Assembly (NCBI RefSeq): GCF_030813115.1
Contig: NZ_JAUSTY010000016.1
Span: forward strand, 52,920 to 116,919
Direction of reading: 5' to 3'
From: Bacillus horti
Lineage (GTDB): Bacteria > Bacillota > Bacilli > Caldalkalibacillales > JCM-10596
Length of the DNA: 64,000 nt
In this document: positions 8,940 to 18,328 of the stretch, in pieces
How the letters are laid out: each line of letters begins with the position of its first letter
How positions within the stretch are numbered: position 1 is the stretch's first letter
Translations under genes and position numbers: made by a program
The notes under the pieces: model-generated
Told to the model about the DNA's origin: nothing
The model's input: only the letters and a program-made list of their open reading frames with translations
Database searches by the model: none

Positions 8940-9913
8940 TCTGCACCATTCACTTTCAATATCTTCAAGTCTGTTAGGTAGCCTTTATGATTTAAAGGAA
9001 CAGTCTCTCCATTTAACCATTCAACTAGTAGCTGAACACTCCATTCCCCCATTTTTTCGGGTTCCTGTTCAATGACACCATCTATAATTCCTTGTGCCAA
9101 TAATGATATGGCTTCAGGACCATCATCAAAGGTATAAATAAGAAAAGGATCAAGTTGAGAACGCTTACTTATTTCACTAATCATTATCCCTACATGATTA
9201 GCATTGACTGGGATATAAGCATCTGCCTGCGGGAACCTGTTCATGACATCCCGTGTTGCCGCCTTTACTTGATCTCTTGTACTATCTGTTTCCACTTCAA
9301 TGATCTCTATCTTAGAGTACATGTTAAGTACGCTCTTAATTCCTCTTATACGCTCCCTTTGATAATATTCGCGTTCACGATCATACATAAGTACAACCTG
9401 CCCGTCTGAAACCATCTGCTGTATAAGCTCATCAGCAATCAATTGACCTGCCGTATATTGATCCGATCCTACATACGTTCGTCGTAGACTTTCCTCCATC
9501 GGCACATCATTGGCTACTGTTATAATTGGAATCCCATGAAAAGAGGCCTTTACTTTTGTCAGCTCTTTAAATTCTGGTGAATCTAAGCCTTGCACAAGGA
9601 TCCCATTAACCTTTGAGTGAATGGCTACCTCAATATTTTTGAGAAAATCCTCCTTGTTCATTCCATAGCTACCCCAAACCTCTAAGCTGACTCCTTCTAT
9701 TTCAGCCTGTCTTATAGCTCCTTCTGCCACCTTATCCCAAAATGGCGTTTGTCTATCTTGCGTAATCAGCACTAAGCGATGATTCCCCTCTTCTTCTCCT
9801 ATAAGCCGAGGCAGCTGATTATCTAACTGAAGGACCTTTTGAGCTGAAGTGAAAGTGAAATGACAGAGTAAAACGACAACTACAACAGCCACAATTATCC
9901 CAAGCTTTTGCAA
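8936..9913 (-). CDS. xylFII: XylFII-type membrane-anchored sugar-sensing binding protein
   Basis: This 325-residue type 1 periplasmic-binding-protein fold has an uncleaved-looking N-terminal anchor (about residues 4-22, very Val-rich) and no lipobox. The start is a TTG with AGGAGGG eight bases upstream (9922-9928); the in-frame ATGs farther upstream lack a site. The core shows RbsB-like motifs (VLITQDRQTPFWDKV, NGILVQGLDSPEF, YTFDDGPEA). Its position directly before and overlapping lytS matches the XylFII-LytS xylose-perception pair described in clostridia, in which the binding protein relays xylose to the kinase rather than to a permease. Xylose as ligand is inferred from homology of arrangement and the adjacent xylFGH. 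Confidence 0.82.
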   Translation of the reverse strand: MQKLGIIVAVVVVVLLCHFTFTSAQKVLQLDNQLPRLIGEEEGNHRLVLITQDRQTPFWDKVAEGAIRQAEIEGVSLEVWGSYGMNKEDFLKNIEVAIHSKVNGILVQGLDSPEFKELTKVKASFHGIPIITVANDVPMEESLRRTYVGSDQYTAGQLIADELIQQMVSDGQVVLMYDREREYYQRERIRGIKSVLNMYSKIEIIEVETDSTRDQVKAATRDVMNRFPQADAYIPVNANHVGIMISEISKRSQLDPFLIYTFDDGPEAISLLAQGIIDGVIEQEPEKMGEWSVQLLVEWLNGETVPLNHKGYLTDLKILKVNGAE

Positions 9914-9979
9914 GGATCTATCCCTCCTACATTCATGTTCTACCCACATCATAGCATAGGCAGCTGAGGAAGGTAGAGT

Positions 9980-11152
9980 TTACCTTTTTTTACGTGTTAA
10001 TACATCAAAGATTACTGCACCTGCTAGTACTCCTCCACGAATCATATATTGATAGGAAATACCAACCCCAAGTAGATTCATTCCATTGGTCAGTGATGCC
10101 ATAACCACCGCACCGATAATAGCCCCTGTTACTTTTCCAACACCACCAGCAGATGAAACCCCACCAACATAAGCGGCAGCAATGGCATCCAATTCAAATA
10201 ATGTTCCAGCTGTCGTTGTTGCAGCCTGCAGCCTTGAAGTAAAGAGAATGCCCGAAAGAGCAGCTAGCATCCCCATTGAGCCAAACACGATATAGGTGAT
10301 TTTTTTCACGTTAATACCACTTAAATGTGCGGCTTCAGGGTTACTACCAACGGCATAGATATGCCTTCCTAGAACCGTTTTCTTTGTAAAAAAATGATAG
10401 ACTACAACAACTAGAAGCATAATCATAACTGTCCAAGAAAAGCCGTTATATCCTGCTAGAATCCATGTAACATAAGCAATAATAGAAGAAATAAAGGCGA
10501 GCTTTAAAATGAAAATAGGTTTAGAGATAACCTCAAAGTCATACTTTATCTTATTACGTCGAGTAGAGATCTCACTAAGTATATAAAGGAGAATCCCAAC
10601 CAATCCTACTAACAAAGTAAGAAGATGCAAGCCATTTATCTCAAGCAAAGACGGGATATAACCGTTCCCAATTGCATTGAAATGGCTATCTTGAATGATG
10701 ATTGTCCCAGTTCTTTCAGTGACCTGTAATAACGCACCTCGAAATATTAGCATCCCAGCAAGTGTAGCCACAAAGGAAGGTATCCCAATTTGAGCAACCA
10801 ACACTCCATTAAAAAGACCAATAGCTGCTCCAATGATTAAAATAATGGGGATGGTGAACCATACCGAAACACCAGCCTGCGTTAATAAAATAGCCGCAAT
10901 AGCTCCTAAAAAACCTGCTGCATAGCCTACAGATAAATCAATGTGCCTAATCACAATAATTAGTGTCATCCCTACAGCAAGTACGGCGATGTAGCCAGCG
11001 GAATCCAATAAGTTACTTATATTCCTTGATGAGATAAACAAGCCGTCCGTCATGAATGTAAAGGTAACAATAATAACAAATAAGGCAATATACATTCCGT
11101 AATCACGGATATTTTCACGAATTAATGTTTTTGCTTCTTGAAAAACACCCAT
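9980..11152 (-). CDS. xylH: XylH xylose ABC transporter permease
   Basis: The 390-residue permease belongs to the RbsC/XylH branched family (BPD_transp_2), with about ten hydrophobic segments. It has the cytoplasmic loop motif around GRHIYAVGSNPEAAHLSG, typical of pentose permeases and expected to contact the ATPase. It lies 15 bp after xylG on the same strand and forms the membrane channel for XylF-bound sugar. The spacer before xylFII contains no obvious terminator, so transcription may continue into the sensor genes. Confidence 0.93.
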   Translation of the reverse strand: MGVFQEAKTLIRENIRDYGMYIALFVIIVTFTFMTDGLFISSRNISNLLDSAGYIAVLAVGMTLIIVIRHIDLSVGYAAGFLGAIAAILLTQAGVSVWFTIPIILIIGAAIGLFNGVLVAQIGIPSFVATLAGMLIFRGALLQVTERTGTIIIQDSHFNAIGNGYIPSLLEINGLHLLTLLVGLVGILLYILSEISTRRNKIKYDFEVISKPIFILKLAFISSIIAYVTWILAGYNGFSWTVMIMLLVVVVYHFFTKKTVLGRHIYAVGSNPEAAHLSGINVKKITYIVFGSMGMLAALSGILFTSRLQAATTTAGTLFELDAIAAAYVGGVSSAGGVGKVTGAIIGAVVMASLTNGMNLLGVGISYQYMIRGGVLAGAVIFDVLTRKKR

Positions 11153-11167
11153 ATCCTTCAGTCCCCC

Positions 11168-12688
11168 CTATTGTGTTGCAAGCTCCATGATTTGTTCCTG
11201 ATCCGCTTCTTCAATCGGGATTTCTCCTTTTATTTGTCCCTGAGCCATCACATAAATCCGATCACTCATTCCAAGCACTTCGCCCAGCTCAGAAGAGATC
11301 ATGACAATACTCAATCCTTGTTCAATTAATTCGTTCATAACGGTGTAAATTTCAAACTTAGCCCCAACATCAATTCCTCGAGTAGGCTCATCCAAAATTA
11401 AGAGCTTTGGGCCAACAAAGAGCCATTTTCCTACTGAAACCTTTTGTTGATTCCCACCGCTCAAATTTCCTACTAACTGTTCAAGGGAGGATGCTTTAAT
11501 ATGAAGAGAAGCTTTATATCGTTCGGCCACTTTAATTTCCTCATTGACGTTAATAACCCCATTAGTGGCTATACCATGAAGATTAGCAGCAGAAATATTG
11601 CTTTTAATATCCTGTAATAGAAACAAACCATCATCCTTACGGTCTTCTGTAACATAAGCGATCCCTGCTTTAATGGCATCTCTTGGATGATTTAAAGATG
11701 TACGCATGCCATTCCAAAACAGTTCTCCTTCAAGCTTGTAGGACTTAGCATTCCCAAAGAGACTTAGAGCAAGCTCTGTTCTGCCTGAGCCCATAAGACC
11801 TGCGATGCCAACAATCTCTCCTTTTTTCACATGCAGATTAACGTTTTTTACAACCTCCCTACCTAGCTGAGGATCATAGGCCGACCAGTTTTTGAGCTCC
11901 AATATTCTTTGGTCTTCTGATTTTTTCCTTCGTTTAGGATAGATGTTCTCAATTTCTCGTCCCACCATATTCTTAATAATCACTCTCTCTGAGATTTCCC
12001 CCTGCCTTGCGTCCAATGTACAAATTGTTTTCCCATCCCGGATGACGGTTGCTTTATCTGCAATGCTAATGACTTCCTTTAATTTATGAGAAATCATAAT
12101 ACTGGTCATGCCCTGTTCCTTTAATTCCTTTAATAGGGCAAGTAAATTTTCACTATCATTCTCATTTAAAGCGGCTGTTGGCTCATCTAAGATAAGTAAT
12201 TTCACATCTTTACTTAGTGCTTTAGCAATCTCAACAAGCTGTCTTTTTCCTACACTTAATTCTCTAACCAATGTGTCTGGATTTACATGTAGCTTCACTT
12301 TTTTCAACAGCCTTTGGGCTTCAACAATTGTTTTGTTCCAGTCAATATAACCTCCATGCTTGATCTCATTACCAGCAAAGATGTTCTCATACACTGTAAG
12401 ATCAGGAAATAAGGCTAGCTCTTGATAAATGATGGCGATCCCTGTATCTACACTGTCACTGATTTTGTTAAATTGCTGAACCACCCCTTCAAAAACAATG
12501 TCTCCTGTATAGGTTCCATACGGATAAACTCCGCTAAGCACCTTCATTAATGTAGATTTTCCAGCACCATTTTCACCGATTAAACAATGGATCTCTCCTT
12601 CTTCCACCTTGAAGCTCACATCGCTTAGCGCCTTCACTCCAGTAAATTCCTTGGAGATATCGTGCATCTCCAAAATATAATGGTTCAT
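11168..12688 (-). CDS. xylG: XylG xylose ABC transporter ATP-binding protein
   Basis: The 506-residue ATPase is of the double-cassette sugar type (RbsA/XylG). The first cassette has Walker A GENGAGKST, signature LSVGKRQ and Walker B LLILDEPTAAL. The second has the usual degenerate GLMGSGRTE loop, LSGGNQQ signature and LLILDEPTRGID. The start is the ATG for MNHYILEM with GGGGG upstream; the frame remains open further upstream through the xylF-xylG spacer, but that part is not conserved protein. It powers XylFGH import. A hairpin with a T-run just upstream (12726-12750) may reduce its expression relative to xylF. Confidence 0.94.
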   Translation of the reverse strand: MNHYILEMHDISKEFTGVKALSDVSFKVEEGEIHCLIGENGAGKSTLMKVLSGVYPYGTYTGDIVFEGVVQQFNKISDSVDTGIAIIYQELALFPDLTVYENIFAGNEIKHGGYIDWNKTIVEAQRLLKKVKLHVNPDTLVRELSVGKRQLVEIAKALSKDVKLLILDEPTAALNENDSENLLALLKELKEQGMTSIMISHKLKEVISIADKATVIRDGKTICTLDARQGEISERVIIKNMVGREIENIYPKRRKKSEDQRILELKNWSAYDPQLGREVVKNVNLHVKKGEIVGIAGLMGSGRTELALSLFGNAKSYKLEGELFWNGMRTSLNHPRDAIKAGIAYVTEDRKDDGLFLLQDIKSNISAANLHGIATNGVINVNEEIKVAERYKASLHIKASSLEQLVGNLSGGNQQKVSVGKWLFVGPKLLILDEPTRGIDVGAKFEIYTVMNELIEQGLSIVMISSELGEVLGMSDRIYVMAQGQIKGEIPIEEADQEQIMELATQ

Positions 12689-12725
12689 CTCTTTACCCCC
12701 TTTAACAAAAGCAATGGCTAGAGTA

Positions 12726-12750
12726 GAAAAAGTGGCGGACAGCCCGCCAC
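12726..12750 (-). terminator. intercistronic terminator/attenuator between xylF and xylG
   Basis: On the minus strand GTGGCGG and CCGCCAC form a 7-bp GC-rich stem with a 5-nt loop, followed by TTTTTC. This is a compact intrinsic-terminator shape placed within an operon. It probably gives partial read-through, so the binding protein is made in excess over the ATPase and permease. Confidence 0.7.
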
Positions 12751-12761
12751 CCTTCCTCTGC

Positions 12762-13871
12762 TTATTCCAGTCCGGTGAACTCACTAGCTTCATAATATTC
12801 TGAGTCTATTAGCTCCTGCTTCACATTATTCTGATTAACAACAATAACATCTGTTTGCTTCGCTTCTACTTCTTTCGCTCCATTGTCATATGAGCCAGTA
12901 GTTTCTGGAGTATTACCATCCAATATATCAATGGCAATAGATATAGCATCTGTTACAAGAGTACGAACATCCTTAAATACAGTCATAGATTGCTTACCAT
13001 CAATAATGTATTGAATGGATGCCTTTTCCGCATCCTGACCAGTAACAATATAACTAGAAACCTCTCCATCTGATGCAAACACGTCTGCAATAGCACGAGC
13101 TGTTCCATCATTCGGAGCAAGGACAGCTACATCCCCTTTCAAGTCAGGACCTACGGCTGTAAGATGAGTTTGAGCTTTATTAATCGCTTCATTTGGATCC
13201 CAGTTTGTAGTGACCTGACCAAGGATTCTACTCATTTGATCACGCGTTAATTCAGCCGAATCCTTTAACGCCTCTGCTTCACTAGAATTGGCAATAACAA
13301 ACGTTCCATCGGCTATCTTTGGCTGAAGAACACTCCAAGCTCCTTCGAAGAATAAAAAGGCGTTGTTGTCTGAAGCTGCGCCAGCATAAAGGTATAATGG
13401 AATTCCAGTCCCTCCTGTTTGATCTATTAAGTATTGTCCCTGTGCTGCCCCTACGGAAACACTGTCAAATGTAACGTAGTAATCTACCGCATCTGTATTC
13501 GTAATCAGCCGATCGTAAGAAATGACGGTAATTCCTTCTTTCTTCGCTGTCTCAACTGCAGCACCAGCTGCATCGCCATCCTGTGGGGTAATGATTAGGA
13601 CATCAATCCCTCTATTAATAAGTGTTTCTACATTTTCTTTTTCTCTTGCTGAAGAGCCCTGACTAAAAAGAATTTCAGTGGTATACTCAGAATCCTCTAG
13701 CGCTTCCTTGAAGCGTTGCTCATCCTGCACCCATCTAGGCTCATCCCTTGTCGGTAAGACGATTCCAACACTTACACTACCGCTTCCTCCTGTACTGCTA
13801 TTACACGCGGCAAGAATCCCACTAAAAAGTAGAGCTACCATTAATAAAGCTGTTTTCCACGATTTATTCAT
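12762..13871 (-). CDS. xylF: XylF D-xylose-binding lipoprotein
   Basis: The 369-residue binding protein has a lipoprotein signal (LFSGILAAC, Cys about residue 22) followed by a type 1 periplasmic-binding fold. Conserved XylF motifs include PTRDEPRWVQDEQRF near the start of the mature domain, VISYDRLI, GAASDNNAFLFFEG, QVTTNWDPNEA and TGQDAEKASIQYI. It captures xylose outside the membrane for XylGH. It is the first gene of the transport operon. A promoter with an overlapping cre site lies about 35-70 bp upstream, and translation starts after GGGGGA. Confidence 0.94.
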   Translation of the reverse strand: MNKSWKTALLMVALLFSGILAACNSSTGGSGSVSVGIVLPTRDEPRWVQDEQRFKEALEDSEYTTEILFSQGSSAREKENVETLINRGIDVLIITPQDGDAAGAAVETAKKEGITVISYDRLITNTDAVDYYVTFDSVSVGAAQGQYLIDQTGGTGIPLYLYAGAASDNNAFLFFEGAWSVLQPKIADGTFVIANSSEAEALKDSAELTRDQMSRILGQVTTNWDPNEAINKAQTHLTAVGPDLKGDVAVLAPNDGTARAIADVFASDGEVSSYIVTGQDAEKASIQYIIDGKQSMTVFKDVRTLVTDAISIAIDILDGNTPETTGSYDNGAKEVEAKQTDVIVVNQNNVKQELIDSEYYEASEFTGLE

Positions 13872-13905
13872 ACATATCCCCCTTTGCTATAATAACTACA
13901 GCTAA

Positions 13906-13934
13906 ATTATATGAGTGAATCAGGCTAAATGTAA
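13906..13934 (-). promoter_or_regulatory. xylF promoter
   Basis: On the minus strand a perfect -10 TATAAT (13906-13911) is preceded, after 17 bp, by a poor -35 TTACAT (13929-13934). The weak -35 suggests activation, plausibly by YesN. The cre site covers the -35. Confidence 0.6.
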
Positions 13935-13943
13935 GCGCTATCA
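13930..13943. promoter_or_regulatory. cre (CcpA) site in the xylF promoter
   Basis: TGTAAGCGCTATCA matches the cre consensus TGWAANCGNTNWCA at every defined position. It overlaps the -35 region of xylF, so CcpA binding should repress transport during growth on preferred sugars. Confidence 0.8.
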
Positions 13944-14033
13944 ATAGCATTCATTTGGTATTATCTGTACTTTTTTGGTGTTTGGGTATGTACATAGAGG
14001 AAAAAGCAGAGGAGAAGGGATATAGACCATTAG

Positions 14034-14074
14034 CAAAAAACACAGACTCAGGAGACTTGAACCTGAATCTGTGC
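14034..14074 (-). terminator. intrinsic terminator after xylB
   Basis: CACAGATTCAGG and CCTGAGTCTGTG form a 12-bp stem (one G-T pair) with a 9-nt loop, followed on the minus strand by TTTTTTGC. It lies 57 bp beyond the xylB stop and before the xylF promoter, separating the two operons. Confidence 0.88.
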
Positions 14075-14131
14075 TCTTAAATTTTTCATCATCTATCTAT
14101 AATCTGTACTCAATAACTTGAAGCATTACGG

Positions 14132-15628
14132 TTATCTAAAGCTCATTAACTCATCATTAAGCTGCTTAGTCTGCTCATACACCTTTTTATAGAGTAAAAA
14201 CAATCTTTCATACTTTTCAACGTTTTCCGGAATTGGATCGTAGCTTTTATCGTATTTAATAAATGTATTCGTACATTCCTCTAGGGAGTTAAATAGACCA
14301 CTACCATACGCAGCAAGTATAGCCGCTCCCAAGGCTGGCCCTTGCTCATTAGCTAGCTTCACAATAGTAGCGTTAAAAATATCTGCTTGTATCTGGAGCC
14401 ACATTTCATTTTTGGCCCCTCCACCTATAGAAATAATGTGATCGATCTTTTTTCCACTATTCCGGAAGATCTCAACGCTTTCCTGCAAGGAAAACGTAAT
14501 TCCTTCCAATACAGCACGAGCAAAATCAATTCGCTTATGAGCCGCATCTATTCCGATAAAGCTGGAGCGAATACTAGAATCAGCGTGGGGAGTTCGTTCA
14601 CCAACTAAATAAGGTGTAAACAAAAGTCCTTTTGCTCCAATAGGGACATCTGCTAAACCAGCTAGTAACTGGTCGAAGCTTTCTGATGCAGCGAACGTTT
14701 CCTTAAACCAGCTTAAACTATAACCAGCAGACAGTGTGACACCCATCGTATAAAAGGCATCCTCTTGAGCATGATTAAAGTAATGGATATCACCACTAAA
14801 ATCTCGATCCTTGGACTCCTCATACGAAAGCACGACTCCAGATGTTCCAATACTACATAGAGTACTTCCATTCGAGATGATTCCAGCTCCAATAGCCCCA
14901 CATGCGTTGTCTGCTGCACCAGCAAATACCTGAGTGCTTTCGCTTAATCCGGTTAGCCCAGCTACTTCACTAGTCAGTGTTCCAACACAGGCATGGGATT
15001 CAACGAGAGGTGGACAAATGGAGTGAGGAATTCCAACAAGCTCACACATTTCCTCACTCCAGCGTTTTTCAGCCACTTCAAGGAGCAATGTTCCCGCTGC
15101 ATCTGAATATTCACTATGAATATGCCCTGTCAAACGGTATCGCAGATAGTCTTTCGGTAGAAGAAAAACATTAGCTTTTTCAAATAAGTCTGGTTCATGC
15201 TCCTTCACCCACAGTAGCTTGGTTAATGTAAACCCTTCTAAAACTGGATTTTTAGTGATTTTCAGAACCTTATCCCGACCAGCTCGATCATAAATCTGCT
15301 TACATTGCTCAGTGGTTCTAGTATCATTCCATAATATACTATTTCTAAGCACATTCTTATTATCATCTAGCAGAACTAATCCATGCATTTGTCCAGAGAA
15401 GCTCAAACCAACAATTTTACTAGGCTCATCATCAAAGTGGTCCACTAACTCCTTAAGGGCTTCTATTGTTTTCTCAACCCATTCCTCGGGATCCTGCTCA
15501 CTATAACCTGTTTGAGGCTGTAGTAATGGGTAGGATTTAGAAACCTCTTGAATAATCTCCCCGTCCTGCCTAGCTAATAAAACCTTTACAGCACTTGTTC
15601 CTAAGTCAACGCCTATCACATAGTTCAT
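14132..15628 (-). CDS. xylB: xylulokinase
   Basis: This 498-residue FGGY-family kinase phosphorylates D-xylulose to xylulose 5-phosphate. The N-terminal phosphate-binding strand reads YVIGVDLGTSAVKVLL. The substrate region contains GLSFSGQMHGLVLLD and ILWNDTRT, the FGGY signature region has the usual GAADNACGAIGAG, and the C-terminal half has an ATP-binding GGGAKNEMW. Length is normal for the family. It follows xylA by 28 bp and is the last gene of the operon, closed by the terminator at 14034-14074. Confidence 0.96.
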   Translation of the reverse strand: MNYVIGVDLGTSAVKVLLARQDGEIIQEVSKSYPLLQPQTGYSEQDPEEWVEKTIEALKELVDHFDDEPSKIVGLSFSGQMHGLVLLDDNKNVLRNSILWNDTRTTEQCKQIYDRAGRDKVLKITKNPVLEGFTLTKLLWVKEHEPDLFEKANVFLLPKDYLRYRLTGHIHSEYSDAAGTLLLEVAEKRWSEEMCELVGIPHSICPPLVESHACVGTLTSEVAGLTGLSESTQVFAGAADNACGAIGAGIISNGSTLCSIGTSGVVLSYEESKDRDFSGDIHYFNHAQEDAFYTMGVTLSAGYSLSWFKETFAASESFDQLLAGLADVPIGAKGLLFTPYLVGERTPHADSSIRSSFIGIDAAHKRIDFARAVLEGITFSLQESVEIFRNSGKKIDHIISIGGGAKNEMWLQIQADIFNATIVKLANEQGPALGAAILAAYGSGLFNSLEECTNTFIKYDKSYDPIPENVEKYERLFLLYKKVYEQTKQLNDELMSFR

Positions 15629-15656
15629 TCAACCACCCCCGTGCTTTTCTATTATT

Positions 15657-16988
15657 CTACACCTTTACACCGGAGCAAGTCTCTATTAAATAACGATTTA
15701 TTACTCCTTTAATCGCCTCTTGTCGGCCTGACTTATTCTTAATCTCTCCTTGCTCTAAAGCGTATTGCTCTAGAGTATGAAAGCTCGCTTTACCTTCAAC
15801 GATCTCAAGCCCAATGCCCTCTGAATAGCTACTGTAACGATCCTCAATAACGTTCTCCAACACTTTATCTTCGATGAGTTGAGCAGCGATCTTCGCTCCG
15901 ATAGCAAAGCTATCCATCCCTGCAATATGAGCATGAAATAAATCCTCCGGCTCAAACGACCCTCTTCTTACCTTTGCATCAAAATTAAGTCCACCTGATC
16001 CAAGTCCACCATTTTTCAAAATCTCGTACATCGCTAAGGTTGTTGAATAAAGGTCAGTGGGAAACTCATCCGTATCCCAGCCTAGCAATGTATCCCCCTG
16101 ATTTGCATCAACTGAGCCAAGCATACCATGTGTTCTAGCAACGCGAAGCTCGTGCTCAAACGTATGTCCCGCTAGAGTTGCATGATTGGCTTCTACATTA
16201 AATTTAAAGTAATCCTTCAGTCCGTAGGATTGTAGAAAAGCTAGACCAGTCGCAACATCAAAGTCATACTGATGCTTTGTTGGCTCTTTTGGTTTTGGTT
16301 CAATAAGAAACTGACCTTTAAAACCGATCTCCTTTGCGTAATCAATAGCCATATGGAAGAAGCGTGCAAGATTGTCTAACTCAAGCTTCATATCTGTATT
16401 TAGAAGGGTTTCGTACCCTTCACGTCCACCCCAAAAAACATAGTTTTCTGCTCCAAGCTCTAGGGCAATCTCAAGCCCTTTCTTTACCTTAGCTGCGGCA
16501 TGCGCAAAAACGTCTGCATTTGGAGAAGTGGCTGCTCCATGAACCCACCGAGGATGAGAAAATTGATTAGCCGTGTTCCATAAAAGCTTCGTTTTGCTGC
16601 TTTTCATATGCTCCTTAAGTAATGCAACAATTTGATCGAGATTAGCAAACGTCTCTCTTAGTGATCCTCCTTCTGGTGCAATGTCCACATCATGAAAACA
16701 ATAAAAAGGAACCTGTAGCTTTTCAAACAGCTCAAATGCTGCTTCCACCCGAGACTTCGCTAAATCCATTCCATCATATTGATTCCAAGACCGTTGCATC
16801 GTACCTTGACCGAAAGGATCACTACCATCCCCAACAAACGTATGCCAATACGCTACAGAGAAGCGAAGCAGCTCCTCCATCGTTTGCCCCTGAATTTCCT
16901 CGTTTGGATTGTAATATTTAAAGGCAAATGGGTTCTCTGAATTTGGCCCTTCATATTCTATCTTTTGAACAGACTGGAAAATCTCCAT
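15657..16988 (-). CDS. xylA: xylose isomerase
   Basis: The 443-residue enzyme converts D-xylose to D-xylulose. Hallmarks are [12 protein letters not shown] (catalytic His), [17 protein letters not shown], the metal-binding [16 protein letters not shown] segment and the later [19 protein letters not shown] and [10 protein letters not shown] motifs. Length fits class II isomerases of Bacillaceae. The start is the ATG after GGGAGG; a TTG five codons upstream lies within that site. It sits between an M24-like gene (38 bp upstream) and xylB. Confidence 0.97.
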   Translation of the reverse strand: MEIFQSVQKIEYEGPNSENPFAFKYYNPNEEIQGQTMEELLRFSVAYWHTFVGDGSDPFGQGTMQRSWNQYDGMDLAKSRVEAAFELFEKLQVPFYCFHDVDIAPEGGSLRETFANLDQIVALLKEHMKSSKTKLLWNTANQFSHPRWVHGAATSPNADVFAHAAAKVKKGLEIALELGAENYVFWGGREGYETLLNTDMKLELDNLARFFHMAIDYAKEIGFKGQFLIEPKPKEPTKHQYDFDVATGLAFLQSYGLKDYFKFNVEANHATLAGHTFEHELRVARTHGMLGSVDANQGDTLLGWDTDEFPTDLYSTTLAMYEILKNGGLGSGGLNFDAKVRRGSFEPEDLFHAHIAGMDSFAIGAKIAAQLIEDKVLENVIEDRYSSYSEGIGLEIVEGKASFHTLEQYALEQGEIKNKSGRQEAIKGVINRYLIETCSGVKV

Positions 16989-17026
16989 CTCAATTCCTCC
17001 CAAAATTAAATTATTTTTTACATACG

Positions 17027-18157
17027 TTAATCTAATGTATAAATATCTGGACGACTCAGCTTACAACCTGATGACAGTACAACATTTATTCTTGGCCAGC
17101 CACTTTGAGAGCATGTAATAATTTCAGGACCTGATTCTGATGTCAGAATCGTATCCTCGGATTTAGTACCTTGAATAGAAGGATTCCAAGCAAACGCTTG
17201 GTTAAGCTGTATAGTCTCGGTGCTAGTAGGAGTAATCAAATAATCTCGGTTCTGATAGCCTATCGCTCCTCCCTGATGATGTAATCTCCATTCATCTGCA
17301 TAGCCAGCTTCTGCATATAGTACTTTTACCTGCTCAAATAATGCTTTGGTTGAGGCTCCGGCTTGAGTTGCAGTAATCATCTCAGCATCAATTCGAGCCG
17401 TATGCTTGAAGCGTTCTTTAGCTTCACAAGGATTTTTTACGTAGATCATTCTAGTCAAAGCAACAATTAGCCCTTTGTAGCTTACGCAGGATACGACCAT
17501 GCATTTTTCAGTAAAAATTTTAGCTGTAGCAATAGGATGACGGTAGATATCGATTCTATCATCACAGCCTACTAGGGTTACCGTTGGTGTTAATCCAGCA
17601 GAAAGGTAAGCTTGATTTAATCCTGCAGCGATATCCCTTTCCGATTGTCCAGGCTTTATTCCCATACAGAAACTCTCTAAAATATCCGTTGCTAGCTCAC
17701 CAAAATACAGATATCGTTCAAGCTCCAAGCTAGTTAATGAATAACGTAATTGGTTGAGTGCCTCTGTTTCGTCAACTGTACAAGATGAGGTATGATCAGA
17801 AGCTATCCTCCCATTTGGAACAGCTTTTCTTAAGGCATCCTCAAGGGATTCAAACCAAGAGTATTCCATGATATCTACAGGCAGATCATACAGCTCTTCC
17901 TCCAGTATCCTGCGCTTTTCTATGGTATTAGTAACCAAGCAGAAACGATTCTCTGTTACTAGGATTCCACATTCCCCTTTCATCGTATTGTAAGCCACAC
18001 CATTATATCCACCACTGGTAAGCCACGAGAAGTGATCTCTACGTTGAAGATAGACCGCAGCATAATTCTTTTCATCTAGGAAAAGCTTTCTTACCTTACT
18101 TACCTTTAACTCAATATCCTTTCTTACAACCATACGATTTTCTTTGATTTTCCTCAC
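17027..18157 (-). CDS. M24-like (creatinase/Xaa-Pro aminopeptidase fold) protein, probably not a metallopeptidase
   Basis: The 376-residue product matches the two-domain architecture of M24 proteins: an N-terminal creatinase domain to about residue 140 and a C-terminal pita-bread domain. In ordinary M24 enzymes the first metal ligands are two Asp in a D-x-G...S-D-x-T-R region. Here that region reads [15 protein letters not shown], and both Asp positions appear to be Val and Ala. HHQGG and the late SEDTI are retained. It is therefore probably a pseudo-enzyme or binding protein. It is the first gene of the xylA-xylB operon, directly behind the XylR operator. The start may be this GTG or the ATG eight codons later. 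Confidence 0.75.
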   Translation of the reverse strand: MRKIKENRMVVRKDIELKVSKVRKLFLDEKNYAAVYLQRRDHFSWLTSGGYNGVAYNTMKGECGILVTENRFCLVTNTIEKRRILEEELYDLPVDIMEYSWFESLEDALRKAVPNGRIASDHTSSCTVDETEALNQLRYSLTSLELERYLYFGELATDILESFCMGIKPGQSERDIAAGLNQAYLSAGLTPTVTLVGCDDRIDIYRHPIATAKIFTEKCMVVSCVSYKGLIVALTRMIYVKNPCEAKERFKHTARIDAEMITATQAGASTKALFEQVKVLYAEAGYADEWRLHHQGGAIGYQNRDYLITPTSTETIQLNQAFAWNPSIQGTKSEDTILTSESGPEIITCSQSGWPRINVVLSSGCKLSRPDIYTLD

Positions 18158-18165
18158 CTCGCTTT

Positions 18166-18188
18166 CTTAGTTTATTGAATAAACTAAG
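18166..18188. promoter_or_regulatory. XylR operator
   Basis: CTTAGTTTATT (18166-18176) and AATAAACTAAG (18178-18188) form a perfect 11-bp palindrome around one base, the pattern of Bacillus xyl operators (TTAGTTTGTT...). It covers the -10 and transcription start of the xylA operon promoter, so bound XylR would block transcription when xylose is absent. Confidence 0.88.
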
Positions 18189-18216
18189 TATAAATATTAT
18201 TTGAAAGCGTTGTCAA
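18187..18216 (-). promoter_or_regulatory. xylA operon promoter
   Basis: On the minus strand a perfect -35 TTGACA (18211-18216) and -10 TATACT (18187-18192) are 18 bp apart. The -35 overlaps a cre site and the -10 overlaps the XylR operator. Confidence 0.85.
18202..18215. promoter_or_regulatory. cre (CcpA) site in the xylA operon promoter
   Basis: TGAAAGCGTTGTCA fits the cre consensus at all defined positions and overlaps the -35 of the operon promoter, so glucose repression should act on the same promoter as XylR. Confidence 0.82.
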
Positions 18217-18263
18217 TATTGTTTTGTTTAGATTTTACTTAAATTATTTTAGCTAACTAACCC

Positions 18264-18293
18264 TTACAATCCTAGATTGATATATGCTACTAT
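18264..18293 (+). promoter_or_regulatory. possible xylR promoter
   Basis: TTACAA (18264-18269) and TACTAT (18288-18293) are 18 bp apart, 36 bp before the xylR ATG. The match is moderate and no other candidate looked better. Confidence 0.4.
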
Positions 18294-18328
18294 GTTTAAA
18301 GGATAAACAGATTAGAAATAGGTGATGT

